A DNA stretch of 64,000 nucleotides from Limnomonas spitsbergensis (taxonomy: Eukaryota; Chlorophyta; Chlorophyceae; Chlamydomonadales), in the NCBI GenBank assembly GCA_037349105.1, contig JAYJMM010000021.1:62001-126000 (forward strand), read 5' to 3'. This document shows positions 9,901-18,479 of the stretch, piece by piece (position 1 is the stretch's first letter; every line of letters begins with the position of its first letter). The notes beneath the pieces were generated by a model that saw nothing but the letters and a program-made list of their open reading frames with translations, did no database searches and was not told the origin of the DNA. Both the position numbers and the translations under genes were made by a program.

Positions 9901-12205
9901 CCTCTTGGGTAGGATCTCCTATATGGCTATATGGCTATATGGGATGCACATCTGGATATTTTTTGTTGTCTCGCTACAATGACGCCAGGATACCGTCAAT
10001 GAGATGCAATCCTTTCACTGAAATTTGAAAGATGGCTCGTTCAGGTTGCTTAACGACTTGGACCTGCGCCTGTTTCTGGTCATGATGTTGTTAAGGGGTG
10101 CCAGGCCGCATTTGGCAGGCCGCTGGTCCGCCGCCATTGAGCGGATTAAGGCCACATCTGTACTGGTCAGCAGGGATTCTGAGCAGCAGGGCTTACTGCA
10201 CCAGCATGGCTTGCTACCGGCTGTGATGTAGTAAGATTGTAGTGGAAGCAACCCGACACAAATGTTGATGTCTCCTCTCCTCTCGTTCATATGGTGCATC
10301 GAGAAAGTTCTGGCTCTTCATCGGGCATGTTGGAACATGACCCAATCTGTTGCTGTTTCTTTGTTTATAACGGTGCATACCCGCTGGGCCCTGCTGAACA
10401 CTCGGCCGCGTGGGGCTGGTAGGGAATGACATGGCTCAATTCCAGGTACCATGCACAGCCTGGGTCATGGTACAGCCATGCCATCCTCCTATGTGAGGGG
10501 GCATGAACATGGAAGCCGGCGTCCTAGGCGGGGGGAGAGAGAAGATCGTGTGGCAGGTTCGATCCCTCAACCTCTGGGTATGGATGCTGTTTCTTTGTAA
10601 AATGTTCTGAACAACCGGTACATTTGAATTTTAAGAACATGCTTTCTTTGTGTCTTATCTCTGCAGGTGATTCGGTATCCCTGGTACACACTGACTGCGG
10701 TGGGGGCATGCCCGCGAGTGCTGACCTGGCTCAGGTAATCAAGTGTTCCGGTAGAGCAGTCTTTTAAATGCACATGAAGCTGTGCTCTATACTCGCCTGC
10801 GTTAGGGGCAAGCCCGGGAGGGCTGACTGGGCTTAGGCGAGCAAAACCTCCTGCCGGACAGGGCTGTTTAAGCGCACTGTAGCTACTTCAGCTGCATTCC
10901 AGTCTGTGGCCTGGGAGGGGGGGGCTGGTGCAGCGAGCCGTGATGCTTGGGTCACTGGCCGTAGGCTGATCATGTTTTTGTCCCAATTAGCCCAGTGGTG
11001 GGATCATGGCTTTCTCAAAGGGGGCATGCAAAACATTGCATGACTTTTAAGGAGGGGATAGGCATGATCACGGGCTTTTTCCCTTGTGTCACGGCAGACG
11101 CAAACATGATTTCGGGATTGACTTTCAAATAAAACTGTGCAAAGGACAGGCTGAGGGACCACCTTCCGGGTCTTTTGAAAAATGTTTAAATTAAAATAAA
11201 ACTAGTGCAAAAGTATGAAACTTCCGCGTTTCTGTACCTGATCCTCTCTACGCCATTGCGTCGCACGCTGCCTCTCACAAAACGAAGCATGATAGTTTCT
11301 TCGCCTCTAATTAATGCAACCGCAAGAAAAAATTGATTCCGGCAATACGGTCACATCCGGAGTTGTCCTCCCTAATCCTCCCACCTCGATGTTCTTATGC
11401 TGAAGTACATGCATCATATCCCTAAATCATGTGAGCTTGTCGTGTGAGATGGCTCTCCTGGTGAAGGCCAATCGTCCATGTTTCTGTACCTCATCGCCCC
11501 TTCTGTTATGAAGGTACAAAATGACCATATCTCAGTACTCTGTGATCTTGTCTTCTGAGATGGACTTCTGGGTAATGCTAGTCATCAATGCCTCTGTACC
11601 TCACTGCTCCTTCTGTTGTGTAGGTACACCCTGTTCATACCTCTGTACCCTGTGGGCGTGTTGTGTGAGATGGCTCTCCTGGTGAAGGCCCTGCCAACGC
11701 TGAAGGAGGACGGTCGGTGGAGCGTCCGGCTGCCCAATGCTGCAAACTATGCTTTTGAGTACAGCGTGTTCATCCAGGTGGGATCGTTTTCATTTTGTTT
11801 CGTTTCTTTCTAGAAATTGGGGTCCGACCGATCCACCAGACGCATTGTTGCTTTCTAGAGAGCAGTGCTGGCTTCCATGCCCATCCGCTACATTTCTGCT
11901 ACATCCCGGCCTGCGGCTGAAGGGACCTGTAGCAGCGAGCCCTTCTGCTTGGGCCACCGGCCGTTCAAAGCTTAGCCATCGTCGGCCCAGTGGTGGCTGC
12001 ACAGCAGGCACCCAGGGTGGTCTGGTGTACACTGAACACAGCACTGCTAGAGAGCCGTACGGTTACCTTGATTTCATAACTCAGTGTGATTGTTCCTGCC
12101 TGCATGCAGGTTCTCCTCGTGCTGTACCCTTTTCTGTGGTGGCACTTGTACAGCTCTCTCTTACGCCAGCGAGTGAAAAGATTGGGGAAGGCCAAGACCG
12201 AATGA
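6988..12205 (+). CDS. HACD: 3-hydroxyacyl-CoA dehydratase (PAS2/Phs1/HACD), 7 exons
   Basis: Exons 6988-7150, 9293-9340, 9466-9554, 9819-9872, 10667-10734, 11624-11777 and 12110-12205 join in phase to 223 residues, the normal family length. This ER membrane enzyme dehydrates 3-hydroxyacyl-CoA in the third step of very-long-chain fatty acid elongation. Family marks in order: YLILYNVVQSIGW (13-26), FLEVLHAGLGMV (62-73), VPEVQ (98-102), VIRYPWY (119-125) and YTLFIPLYPVGVLCE (142-156). The catalytic Tyr and Glu of yeast Phs1 (Y149, E156) fall at Y149 and E156 here. Several hydrophobic segments fit a multi-span membrane protein, and the C-terminus (LGKAKTE) is a plausible KxKxx ER-retrieval signal. 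The start is the first ATG before the first membrane segment. Intron 1 is 2.1 kb and mostly minisatellite; introns 4-6 hold repeat A copies, and introns 1, 5 hold decayed exon copies. Confidence 0.93.
7433..9180 (+). repeat. 42-bp minisatellite in HACD intron 1
   Basis: About 41 copies of a 42-bp unit of the form CCCTCTCAGGGCAGCACCC + TCTGCACTCCCATGACGCTT + CTG. Each unit contains a small hairpin (TGCCCT ctc AGGGCA). Because 42 is divisible by three, long open frames appear on both strands (for example 14-residue repeats HPLHSHDASALSGQ), but the longest lack an ATG and the splice model removes the region, so I do not call it coding. A 545-bp block (twelve 42-bp units plus one of 41) is duplicated: 7870-8414 resembles 8415-8959. 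Confidence 0.92.
9176..9233 (+). pseudogene. Decayed copy of HACD exon 2 with its acceptor
   Basis: The sequence at the right edge of the minisatellite matches the true exon 2 junction at 9281-9340: CCATAAACGCAAGTGTGTTC versus CCATGAACGCAGGCGTATTC, continuing through GAGCTTCTGCATGC versus GAGGTTCTGCATGC. The acceptor AG has become AA/AG-shifted, so it should not splice. It is about 110 bp upstream of the real exon. Confidence 0.75.
10085..10240 (-). repeat. Repeat A copy
   Basis: Antisense copy in HACD intron 4. The GCAGCAGGGCTTACTGCACC segment and the GATGTAGTAAGATTGTAG end are recognisable; the centre is diverged. Confidence 0.5.
10373..10600 (-). repeat. Repeat C copy (dispersed, with B-box-like motif)
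   Basis: This copy runs from GCATACCCGCTGGGCCCTGC through a GTGGGGCTGGTAGGG segment to GGTTCGATCCCTCAACC. It is the reverse complement of the copy at 39690-40015, and its first part recurs at 62112-62210. The GGTTCGATCCC motif matches a tRNA/SINE B-box, but the A-box-like TGGTCCAGTGG of the other copy lies on the opposite strand, so a tRNA-derived SINE is not established. Confidence 0.5.
10798..10845 (+). pseudogene. Decayed copy of HACD exon 5 end with donor
   Basis: Ungapped alignment of 44 bases spanning the end of exon 5 and its donor (10697-10740) with 10798-10841 gives 34 matches (CTGCGTTAGGGGCAAGCCC versus CTGCGGTGGGGGCATGCCC). The donor GGTAAT has become GGCGAG, so it is not functional. 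It lies in intron 5, about 64 bp after the real exon end. Confidence 0.75.
10876..11010 (+). repeat. Repeat A copy
   Basis: Sense copy in HACD intron 5: TAGCTACTTCAGCTGCATTC at the left, GCTGGTGCAGCGAGCC, and AGCCCAGTGGTGG near the right end. Confidence 0.6.
11391..11579 (+). pseudogene. Two decayed copies of HACD exon 6 start with acceptor
   Basis: Copies at about 11391-11476 and 11490-11579 precede the real junction at 11592-11690, with ~110-bp spacing. The nearer copy has TTCTGTTATGAAGGTACAAA against TTCTGTTGTGTAGGTACACC. The farther copy keeps TGTGAGATGGCTCTCCTGG followed by TGAAGGCC, identical to the exon over more than 25 bases. Both copies have lost the reading frame of the enzyme. 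Confidence 0.8.
11885..12045 (+). repeat. Repeat A copy
   Basis: Sense copy in HACD intron 6: CCGCTACATTTCTGCTACAT, GGGCCACCGGCCGT, CGGCCCAGTGGTGGC and GGTGGTCTGGTGTACACTG. This copy was carried along in the duplication at 57050-57420. Confidence 0.65.
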
Positions 12206-12351
12206 TGGAGCTCGAAGAGGAGGCCTGGGCCCTCAAGCATAGAAGCTATAATGAGCGAGTTTAAAGCAAATATTTAAAAATAGTAGGAATAAGGAAGCTT
12301 GTGTGCCGTACAGCTCGTGGGTGCTGGCCTTTAGAGAGCAGTTGCTGAGGT

Positions 12352-12690
12352 GAAGGTCAACGACATATCACCTCTGGGCCATGCTGAGAAGGCTTGGTCG
12401 CGTGGGCGTCCGACCGTCTGGTCGAGAGGAAAAGAAACTGAAATTGCCCTAAAAAGAGTGTCAGATGAAGCAATTCACCCACGTGCCTACTGGGGTAGCC
12501 AATGGCAAGGTCCTCAGGCAGTGCCAGCTTGCATAGGACAGCGATCACACAACGAGTATTGCTCCTGCCAGTGCGGGCATGCCCCTCATTGGTCTACTTG
12601 CTTCAATTCTATATAATTCTAATAAAAAGGCTTGGATGCATGGGCGTCCAACTGTCTAACTGGAAAGAAAGGGAAGACGATAATAACCGG
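12352..12690 (-). mobile_element. Retrotransposon 3'-end fragments (two)
   Basis: Antisense copies at 12352-12460 (TCAACGACATATCACCTCTG, then TGGTCGCGTGGGCGTCC and an A/G-rich stretch) and at about 12618-12690 (AAAAGGCTTGGATGCATGGG, CGTCCAACTGTC). Both are 5'-truncated and lie just downstream of HACD. Confidence 0.55.
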
Positions 12691-13048
12691 GGTAATAATC
12701 CCTGATAATAAGCATCACCTTTGATGCATGGGTCAGGTGCCCCCAAACCAATTGGAGCACTCAATCATAGAAGGGAAGACAAGAAAAAAAATAGTGCAAC
12801 TTGGAATGTCTACCAAAAAACAAGCACGCTCATTAAGCTAGCGATTCATACTGCTTCACGGACAGCAGAAACTGCCCCAAAATCAGTAAATGTAGGTAAC
12901 TCCTGAATCCTGATACAGGTTATTCATACCAATTCATACCAATGTCCTAGTATTCAAAGAAACGTGCATTATAAAAGATCGATACACTATCGGCGAGACA
13001 GGTCAAACATAAGCAGCAGCAACAGGGACGGAAATACTTGTGAATAAG

Positions 13049-13100
13049 CGACCGAGCCTTTTTCAGCAGAGGGCCCAGAGGTGTAATGTCAATGACTTAT
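13049..13100 (+). mobile_element. Retrotransposon 3'-end fragment
   Basis: Sense fragment: CCGAGCCTTTTTCAGCAGAG followed by GGCCCAGAGGTGTAATGTC and AATGAC, the fixed family 3' end. Very short, 5'-truncated copy. Confidence 0.6.
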
Positions 13101-13476
13101 GAATAAACTTATTTTATGTATCGCATGCGACTGACGTGCTGGAATTATCATGGGATACATGATGGGAGGTATCTAGAAGAGTGCCCAGGAGTGCGGGCGC
13201 TCTTGACTCAGGACGCGAATCAAGCCTCAGTCTCTCAGAGGCTTGATTTCGGCTCTGTTTCCACCGGCCGAATCAAGGGGCTCACGGTTTCCGACTCTGG
13301 CAATGAGCTGGCGGACGGGCGGGCCGGCGGGCGGGTCATGAGCAAGGGACGAAGGGGGTTCGCTGTGTAACAGAAACACGGGGTATTCGGCAGTTTCAGA
13401 TTGAGGGGGATGAACAAACCCAGGGGTGGAGGCTATGCGCAACATGGGAGACATAAGCAGCGGGATAGATAGGAGA

Positions 13477-13539
13477 GCCCTCTCCCTTGCGCGCGTGCTT
13501 TGCAGGCTTGGTGTCAGCATCTGCGTCGCCGTTGCCCTG
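13477..13539 (-). pseudogene. Transposed exon fragment of the 53912-54814 gene
   Basis: In reverse complement this 63-bp stretch matches 53911-53973 with about two mismatches (GGCAACGGCGACGCAGATGC, then TGACACCAAGCCTGCAAAGC). Similarity starts at the CAG/GGC that serves as acceptor of the source exon; upstream the sequences are unrelated. No downstream coding sequence accompanies it. Confidence 0.8.
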
Positions 13540-13711
13540 CAGGTTCGCTGTTCCCCGCAGGGATAACTGATGGATTCTGAGAGCTAGCGCTTAAAGTAGG
13601 GGGGGTGACTACAGGAAGCTGCTAGAAGTGCTATGTACCTGATTTACCAAACCAGCCCATTTCAAAGGTTGGAACTTCCTGTGTATTTTGTTTTTCCAGC
13701 CTTTTGTTTGT

Positions 13712-13858
13712 CCCTTCACTTTATTTCCCACTTTTCCCTCCTTTCTTTTGTCCTGCCCCCTTCTGTGTTTCTTTCCATCTTTCCTCCCAACTCTTTAGTC
13801 AGGCGCCCACGCGGCCGAGCCTTTTTTAGCAGGGCCCATAGGTGTAACGTCATTGACC
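13712..13858 (+). mobile_element. Retrotransposon 3'-end copy
   Basis: Sense copy with the pyrimidine-rich part (CCCTTCACTTTATTTCCCAC...), then AGGCGCCCACGCGGCCGAGC and GCAGGGCCCATAGGTGTAAC ending GTCATTGAC. Confidence 0.7.
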
Positions 13859-13965
13859 AAACCAGCCCATACCAGACCAGCCAGACCAGCCCATACCAGA
13901 CCAGCCAGACCAGCCCACCAGACCAGCCAGACCAGACCACCAGACCAGCCAGTCCAGACCACCGG
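13858..13965 (+). repeat. CCAGACCAGC microsatellite
   Basis: Imperfect repeats of ACCAGACCAGCC / CATACCAGACCAGCC directly abutting the retrotransposon 3' end at 13858. The adjacency suggests that the tract arose at the insertion junction. Confidence 0.75.
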
Positions 13966-14524
13966 CCGGAATTAAATACCACGATTAAAGTACTCGACCA
14001 ACTCTTCAAGCATCCCATCACACATTTGTTCCTTGAAATCAGCCAAAACTGCCCACATCATGGCATCCAGTACACTTTAGGTACACAAGACCTGCCCTAA
14101 AATAGCCTTGTTAATTTGCTGACCAGCACTTGCTGCACTGTTCCATGCACGCCCCGGATCCCACAGTGATGCAGTCCACCGCCAATCCCAGCATCTTGGG
14201 TTTCCGCACCACGGCCCCCTTGAGAGCAGTGTCCTTTATGAGCCAGTCCTTCTCAAACCGTTGTACGTTGGGCAGTGCTGCAACCGGTCCTCCACACTGC
14301 GATCACATTCAATTGACAAAGGGAACGTCAGCATCAGCATCGGAAGATTAAAGATATCGTTCAGATGTCAGCATCTCAATAATTTTGAAATTCAAAAGAA
14401 CTTGCCTGCGTCAGTGCCACGTCTGACACCACCCAACAGCACTACTCTCCGCTCTCTCAGCAAAATCTTCCATACGACGCGATGAGTTCCCACAGCCTAG
14501 GGCATGCGCCACACATTCATGGCT

Positions 14525-14667
14525 CTGTCCCTTCACTTTATTTCCCACTTTTCCTTTTGCCCCCTGACCCCTGGTGTTTGTTTCGTTCTTTCTTGCCAAC
14601 CCTTCATTTAGGCGCCCACACGGCCGAGCCTTTTTGAGCAGGGCCCAGAGGTGTAACGCCATTGATA
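14525..14667 (+). mobile_element. Retrotransposon 3'-end copy
   Basis: Sense copy with CCCTTCACTTTATTTCCCAC, GGCGCCCACACGGCCGAGCC and AGCAGGGCCCAGAGGTGTAA, ending GCCATTGA. Confidence 0.7.
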
Positions 14668-14796
14668 TTCATGGCTCACCAGTGCCTCCGGGAGCGTCTT
14701 GACCACCTTCATGCAGTCTCATAGAAACTTCATATAGCCCCGAGCACTAGGAATTGGACTCTTTATTGGCTCTTACCTGCAGGCCAACCCCTTGTG

Positions 14797-14888
14797 TTGT
14801 TTCTATCTTTACTCCCAACTCTTTTTAGTTAGGCGCCCACACGGCCGAGCCTTTTTTAGCAGGGCCCAGAGGTGTAACGTCATTGACC
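14797..14888 (+). mobile_element. Retrotransposon 3'-end copy
   Basis: Sense copy with CCCAACTCTTTTTAGTTAGG, CGCCCACACGGCCGAGCC and GCAGGGCCCAGAGGTGTAAC, ending GTCATTGAC. Truncated at a different 5' point than its neighbour at 14525-14667. Confidence 0.7.
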
Positions 14889-15786
14889 TGCAGGCCAACA
14901 CCTCTTGAAATGTCTAGACCACCTTCATAAGCTCCTCCCGCTAGACCAGGCCTCGAAGTAACAACTGGAAGACAACGAGAAGACAAGGCCGCTGATGATT
15001 ACACTTGATATATTACACATTGCCCTGAACCCTACACCCTGCAACTGATCCTGAAGTGTCAAAGTGGCCTTATTACACAAGGGGTCAGCCATCACATTTA
15101 TTTTTTGCCAAATTTGGCGCCAATTAACTCGGATGGAAAGGAACGGACACACGCTCTGTTTTCTATTGGATAGAAACAAAGTCTAGGTCTTCATAATGCA
15201 GATGTATCATATAGATCAGCAGCAGCCAATGCCTCTGCACCATCAATGATGAGGGCAGGAGGGGCTACTCAGCCCAGCCTGATGATGCTGCACTGCCTGA
15301 CGAGAGTGCCCTCGGCCATGGTCATGCCCTCGGCCACAACTGATGGCGAGGAACCATAGCGTTGAAGGAAGGAGCCTCACAGGACCCTCGGGCCCCGCCT
15401 CATGCGCAAGCATGTGTCAGCCTGCTGCATCGCAAGGCATCGTGGGGGGAGGGGAGGGGGGGGGCATGGTAAGCAAACATGCTGATTGAGAGAAATGTTG
15501 CCACACTGAGACTGCCAAAGCTTTTATGCACTCTGGGTGCGCCACCCCGTAACCCTAACCCTTAAACCCTAAACCGCTGCTCATGCTCGGGAGCAGAACA
15601 GGAGGCCCAAGCAGCAGGCCTCTGACCCCTTGTCTCCCATGCCCTAAATGATAACGCAAACATCAAGGCGTCGGTCGATATGTGGAATTTAATACTTCAA
15701 TGCATAAAGGTTCCTGGTTGCATCCACCAAGGAGCAAAAGATGCAGGGTTCCACCTAACCTTAAACCCTGAACCCTTGATATACAG
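14889..15786. other. Gene-free stretch with telomere-like motifs
   Basis: No exon-like frame. At 15551-15575 there are short telomere-like runs (CCCTAACCCTTAAACCCTAA), and further AACCCT motifs lead into the 71-bp satellite that begins at about 15787. Confidence 0.6.
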
Positions 15787-17113
15787 GTAGGTTCCTGGCT
15801 TGTGAGCAGGGCACGAGCCTGTGAGAGTAGTTGTAGGGTTAAACCTTAACCCTCAACCCTCAACGTTGGTTTGGTAGCAGGTCACGAGCTCGTGAGACTT
15901 TTTGTAGGGTTACATCCAAACCCTCAACGCTCAGCGTTGATTTGGAAGCAGGGCACGAGCCTGTGAGACTAGTTTTAGGGTTAAATCCAAACCCTCAACC
16001 CTCAACGTTGATTTGGAAGCAGGGCACGAGCCTGTGAGACTAGTTTTAGGGTTAAATCCAAACCCTCAACCCTCAACGTTGATTTGGAAGCAGGGCACGA
16101 GCCTGTGAGACTAGTTTTAGGGTTAAATCCAAACCCTCAACCCTCAACGTTGATTTGGAAGCAGGGCACGAGCCTGTGAGACTAGTTTTAGGGTTAAATC
16201 CAAACCCTCAACCCTCAACGTTGATTTGGAAGCAGGGCACAAGCCTGTGAGACTAGTTTTAGGGTTAAATCCAAACCCTCAACCCTCAACGTTGATTTGG
16301 AAGCAGGGCACGAGCCTGTGAGACTAGTTTTAGGGTTAAATCCAAACCCTCAACGTTGATTTGGAAGCAGGGCACGAGCCTGTGAGACTAGTTTTAGGGT
16401 TAAATCCAAACCCTCAACCCTCAACGTTGATTTGGAAGCAGGGCACGAGCTCGTGAGACTAGTTGTAGGGTTAAATCCAAACCCTCAACCCTCAACGTTG
16501 ATTTGGAAGCAGGGCACGAGCCTGTGAGACTAGTTTTAGGGTTAAATCCAAACCCTCAACCCTCAACGTTGATTTGGAAGCAGGGCACGAGCTCGTGAGA
16601 CTAGTTTTAGGGTTAAATCCAAACCCTCAACCCTCAACGTTGGTTTGGAAGCAGGGCACGAGCCTGTGAGACTAGTTGTAGGGTTAAATCCAAACCCTCA
16701 ACCCTCAACGTTGATTTGGAAGCAGGGCACGAGCCTGTGAGACTAGTTGTAGGGTTAAATCCAAACCCTCAACCCTCAACGCTGGTTTGGAAGCAGGGCA
16801 CAAGCCTGTGAGACTAGTTGTAGGGTTAAATAAATCTAAACCCTCAACATTGATTTGGAAGCAGGGCAGGAGCTCTTGGGACTAGTTGTAGGGTTAAATC
16901 CAAACCCTCAACCCTCAACGTTGATTTGGAAGCAGGGCACGAGCTCGTGAGACTAGTTGTAGGGTTAAATCCAAACCCTCAACCCTCGATGTTGATTTGG
17001 AAGCAGGGCACAAGCCTGTGAGAATAGTTTTAGGGTTTAGGGCTCAACCTAAACCCCCTACAACCCTGGCTTGGGACTTGGGAGCAGGGCACGAGCTCGT
17101 GAGACTAGTTGTA
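15787..17113 (+). repeat. 71-bp satellite with telomere-like motif
   Basis: About 18 head-to-tail units. GTTGATTTGG starts recur at 15936, 16007, 16078, 16149, 16220, 16291, 16355, 16426, 16497, 16568, 16639, 16710, 16781, 16849, 16920 and 16991, so the period is 71 bp with one 64-bp and one 68-bp unit. Each unit carries TTTTAGGGTTAAATCCAAAC and CCTCAACCCTCAAC, degenerate TTTAGGG-type telomere-like sequence, plus GCACGAGC(C/T)(T/C)GTGAG; the GAGCTC variant makes a palindrome. Central units are nearly identical and edge units diverged, as expected from unequal exchange. Subtelomeric origin is inference. Confidence 0.92.
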
Positions 17114-17459
17114 ACAAGTGTCGTTGTCTGTACCCATGGCCAGTGAGACCCCCACCCTGCCTGCAGTGAAGCAGCATTTTTGACAGTATCCCAGATTCCC
17201 AGGAGCCCCCCAAAACATCGTCCACAACATGTTTGTTGAAGACTCAGATGCAGCTGATGCAGCACATCATATATAACAGCAAAAGCACTCGACAGCAGTT
17301 TGGTGGTTACATTATGGCTTGGAAATTTTCGAAAACTGACGCATTCCAGTGGGCAGGGAGGAGGTCGGGCCATGGGGACAGCCAACAGCAAGAGCACAAG
17401 ACAACAGTTTGGGTGAGGCTGTGCGAGTTGGGTTCCTCACTCAACGTGGCATGGCCCTT

Positions 17460-17777
17460 GCATTTCTGCCCCATGCGTGGTGCCTTGTTGCCACATGTGC
17501 ATTTTCTGCCCCATGCGTGGTGCCTTGTTGCAACATGTGCATTTCTGCCCCATGCGTGGTGCCTTGTCGCAACATGTGCATTTTCTGCCCCATGCGTGGT
17601 GCCTTGTCGCAACATGTGCAGTGCACGCATTCAAAGTCACCTTGCTGGCTGACGCGACGCTGCTGCATGATGCAGCATCATTTTGTTGGCAAGAGTCTGT
17701 CATCTTGTTGAGAGCGTCAGCGTTATTGAGAGCTTCAGCGTTGTTGAGAGCTTCAGCGTTGTTGAGAGCTTCAGCGT
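17460..17777 (+). repeat. Two short tandem arrays (40 bp x4, 18 bp x4)
   Basis: 17460-17620 has four units of about 39-41 bp containing TTCTGCCCCATGCGTGGTGC then CTTGTTGCAACATGTGCAT. 17707-17777 has four 18-bp units GTTGAGAGCTTCAGCGTT. They make open frames on both strands without any sign of a real gene. Confidence 0.85.
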
Positions 17778-17847
17778 GGACTAGATCTGAAGTGAGAGAG
17801 AGAGGAGGGACAAGTTGGTAAATCTTTAATTTTCAGTGCGTGTCATA

Positions 17848-18000
17848 ACACTTTCAACTACAGTTTAGCTAATACCTTGGGACACAAGCCCCTGGCTTGA
17901 TAAGCCCGGCTGCTTGAGCCCTCCGGCCGGTTCAGGTTTGGTGGGAATGAGTCCAGTGGTGGCCGCGGGGCAGCCCATCAAAGGTGGGCTGGAACTCACT
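17848..18000 (+). repeat. Repeat A copy
   Basis: Sense copy: CAACTACAGTTTAGCTAATA, CCGGCTGCTTGAGCC, CAGGTTTGGTGGG and CCAGTGGTGGCCGCGGGGCA. Confidence 0.6.
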
Positions 18001-18074
18001 AAATTAAGCACTGGTTGGTACGGAGGAGAGGCAAGTCACAGGAATGAAATCCCTCCGCGTTTCTGACCTTTAAA

Positions 18075-18375
18075 CTCTTTCCTTAAGATCGCTTTCGTTC
18101 GTTGCCCACTGGAGGCGCTGCTCCATCGCCTTACCCTTCTCATCTGCAAATTTCAACGCAAGAAACAAGCATGTCGTGGTGGTGACCCAGGAAAGAGAGC
18201 TCATGCATGCAAGCACATGCAAGCTCATGCATGGCATACCTGAAAAAAGCACATCAGATTTTCAAAGTCCAGACGCGCAGTGTCTGTCTCCTTATCCAGC
18301 TGGACAAGCAGCTACTTGGTTGCGCCCACCTCCCTGAAGCCAATGAGCTTGTCGGAGACTCCTTTCACAGCTTTT
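18075..18375 (-). pseudogene. Possible gene fragment, helical charged protein
   Basis: Two exon-like segments on the minus strand. One (about 18365-18245) encodes AVKGVSDKLIGFREVG...LLVQLDKE...DFENLM but has an in-frame TAG. It ends at a good donor (TTTTTTCAG/GTATGC). The other (about 18160-18075) encodes DEKGKAMEQRLQWATNESDL to a TAA after an acceptor TTTGCAG. The phases across the junction disagree (0 against 1). With the stop, this looks like a decayed fragment. The family is not recognised. Confidence 0.3.
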
Positions 18376-18479
18376 GAAAAGAAAAGAAAAGAGAACGCCA
18401 ATGCGGCGTGGATTTTGGGAAGTACAGGTTGACGAGACGCCCAAGCCCCGGTCTGTATACCCTTAAAGGGAGAAAGGGG

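Noticed and set aside
15787..17113. CRISPR-like array (regular ~71-bp repeats)
   Set aside because: The whole unit is conserved with no variable spacers, and the surroundings are eukaryotic; it is a satellite.
17233..17821. Overlapping plus and minus frames of 75-139 codons
   Set aside because: They are produced by the 40-bp and 18-bp tandem repeats; no motif or splice partner.
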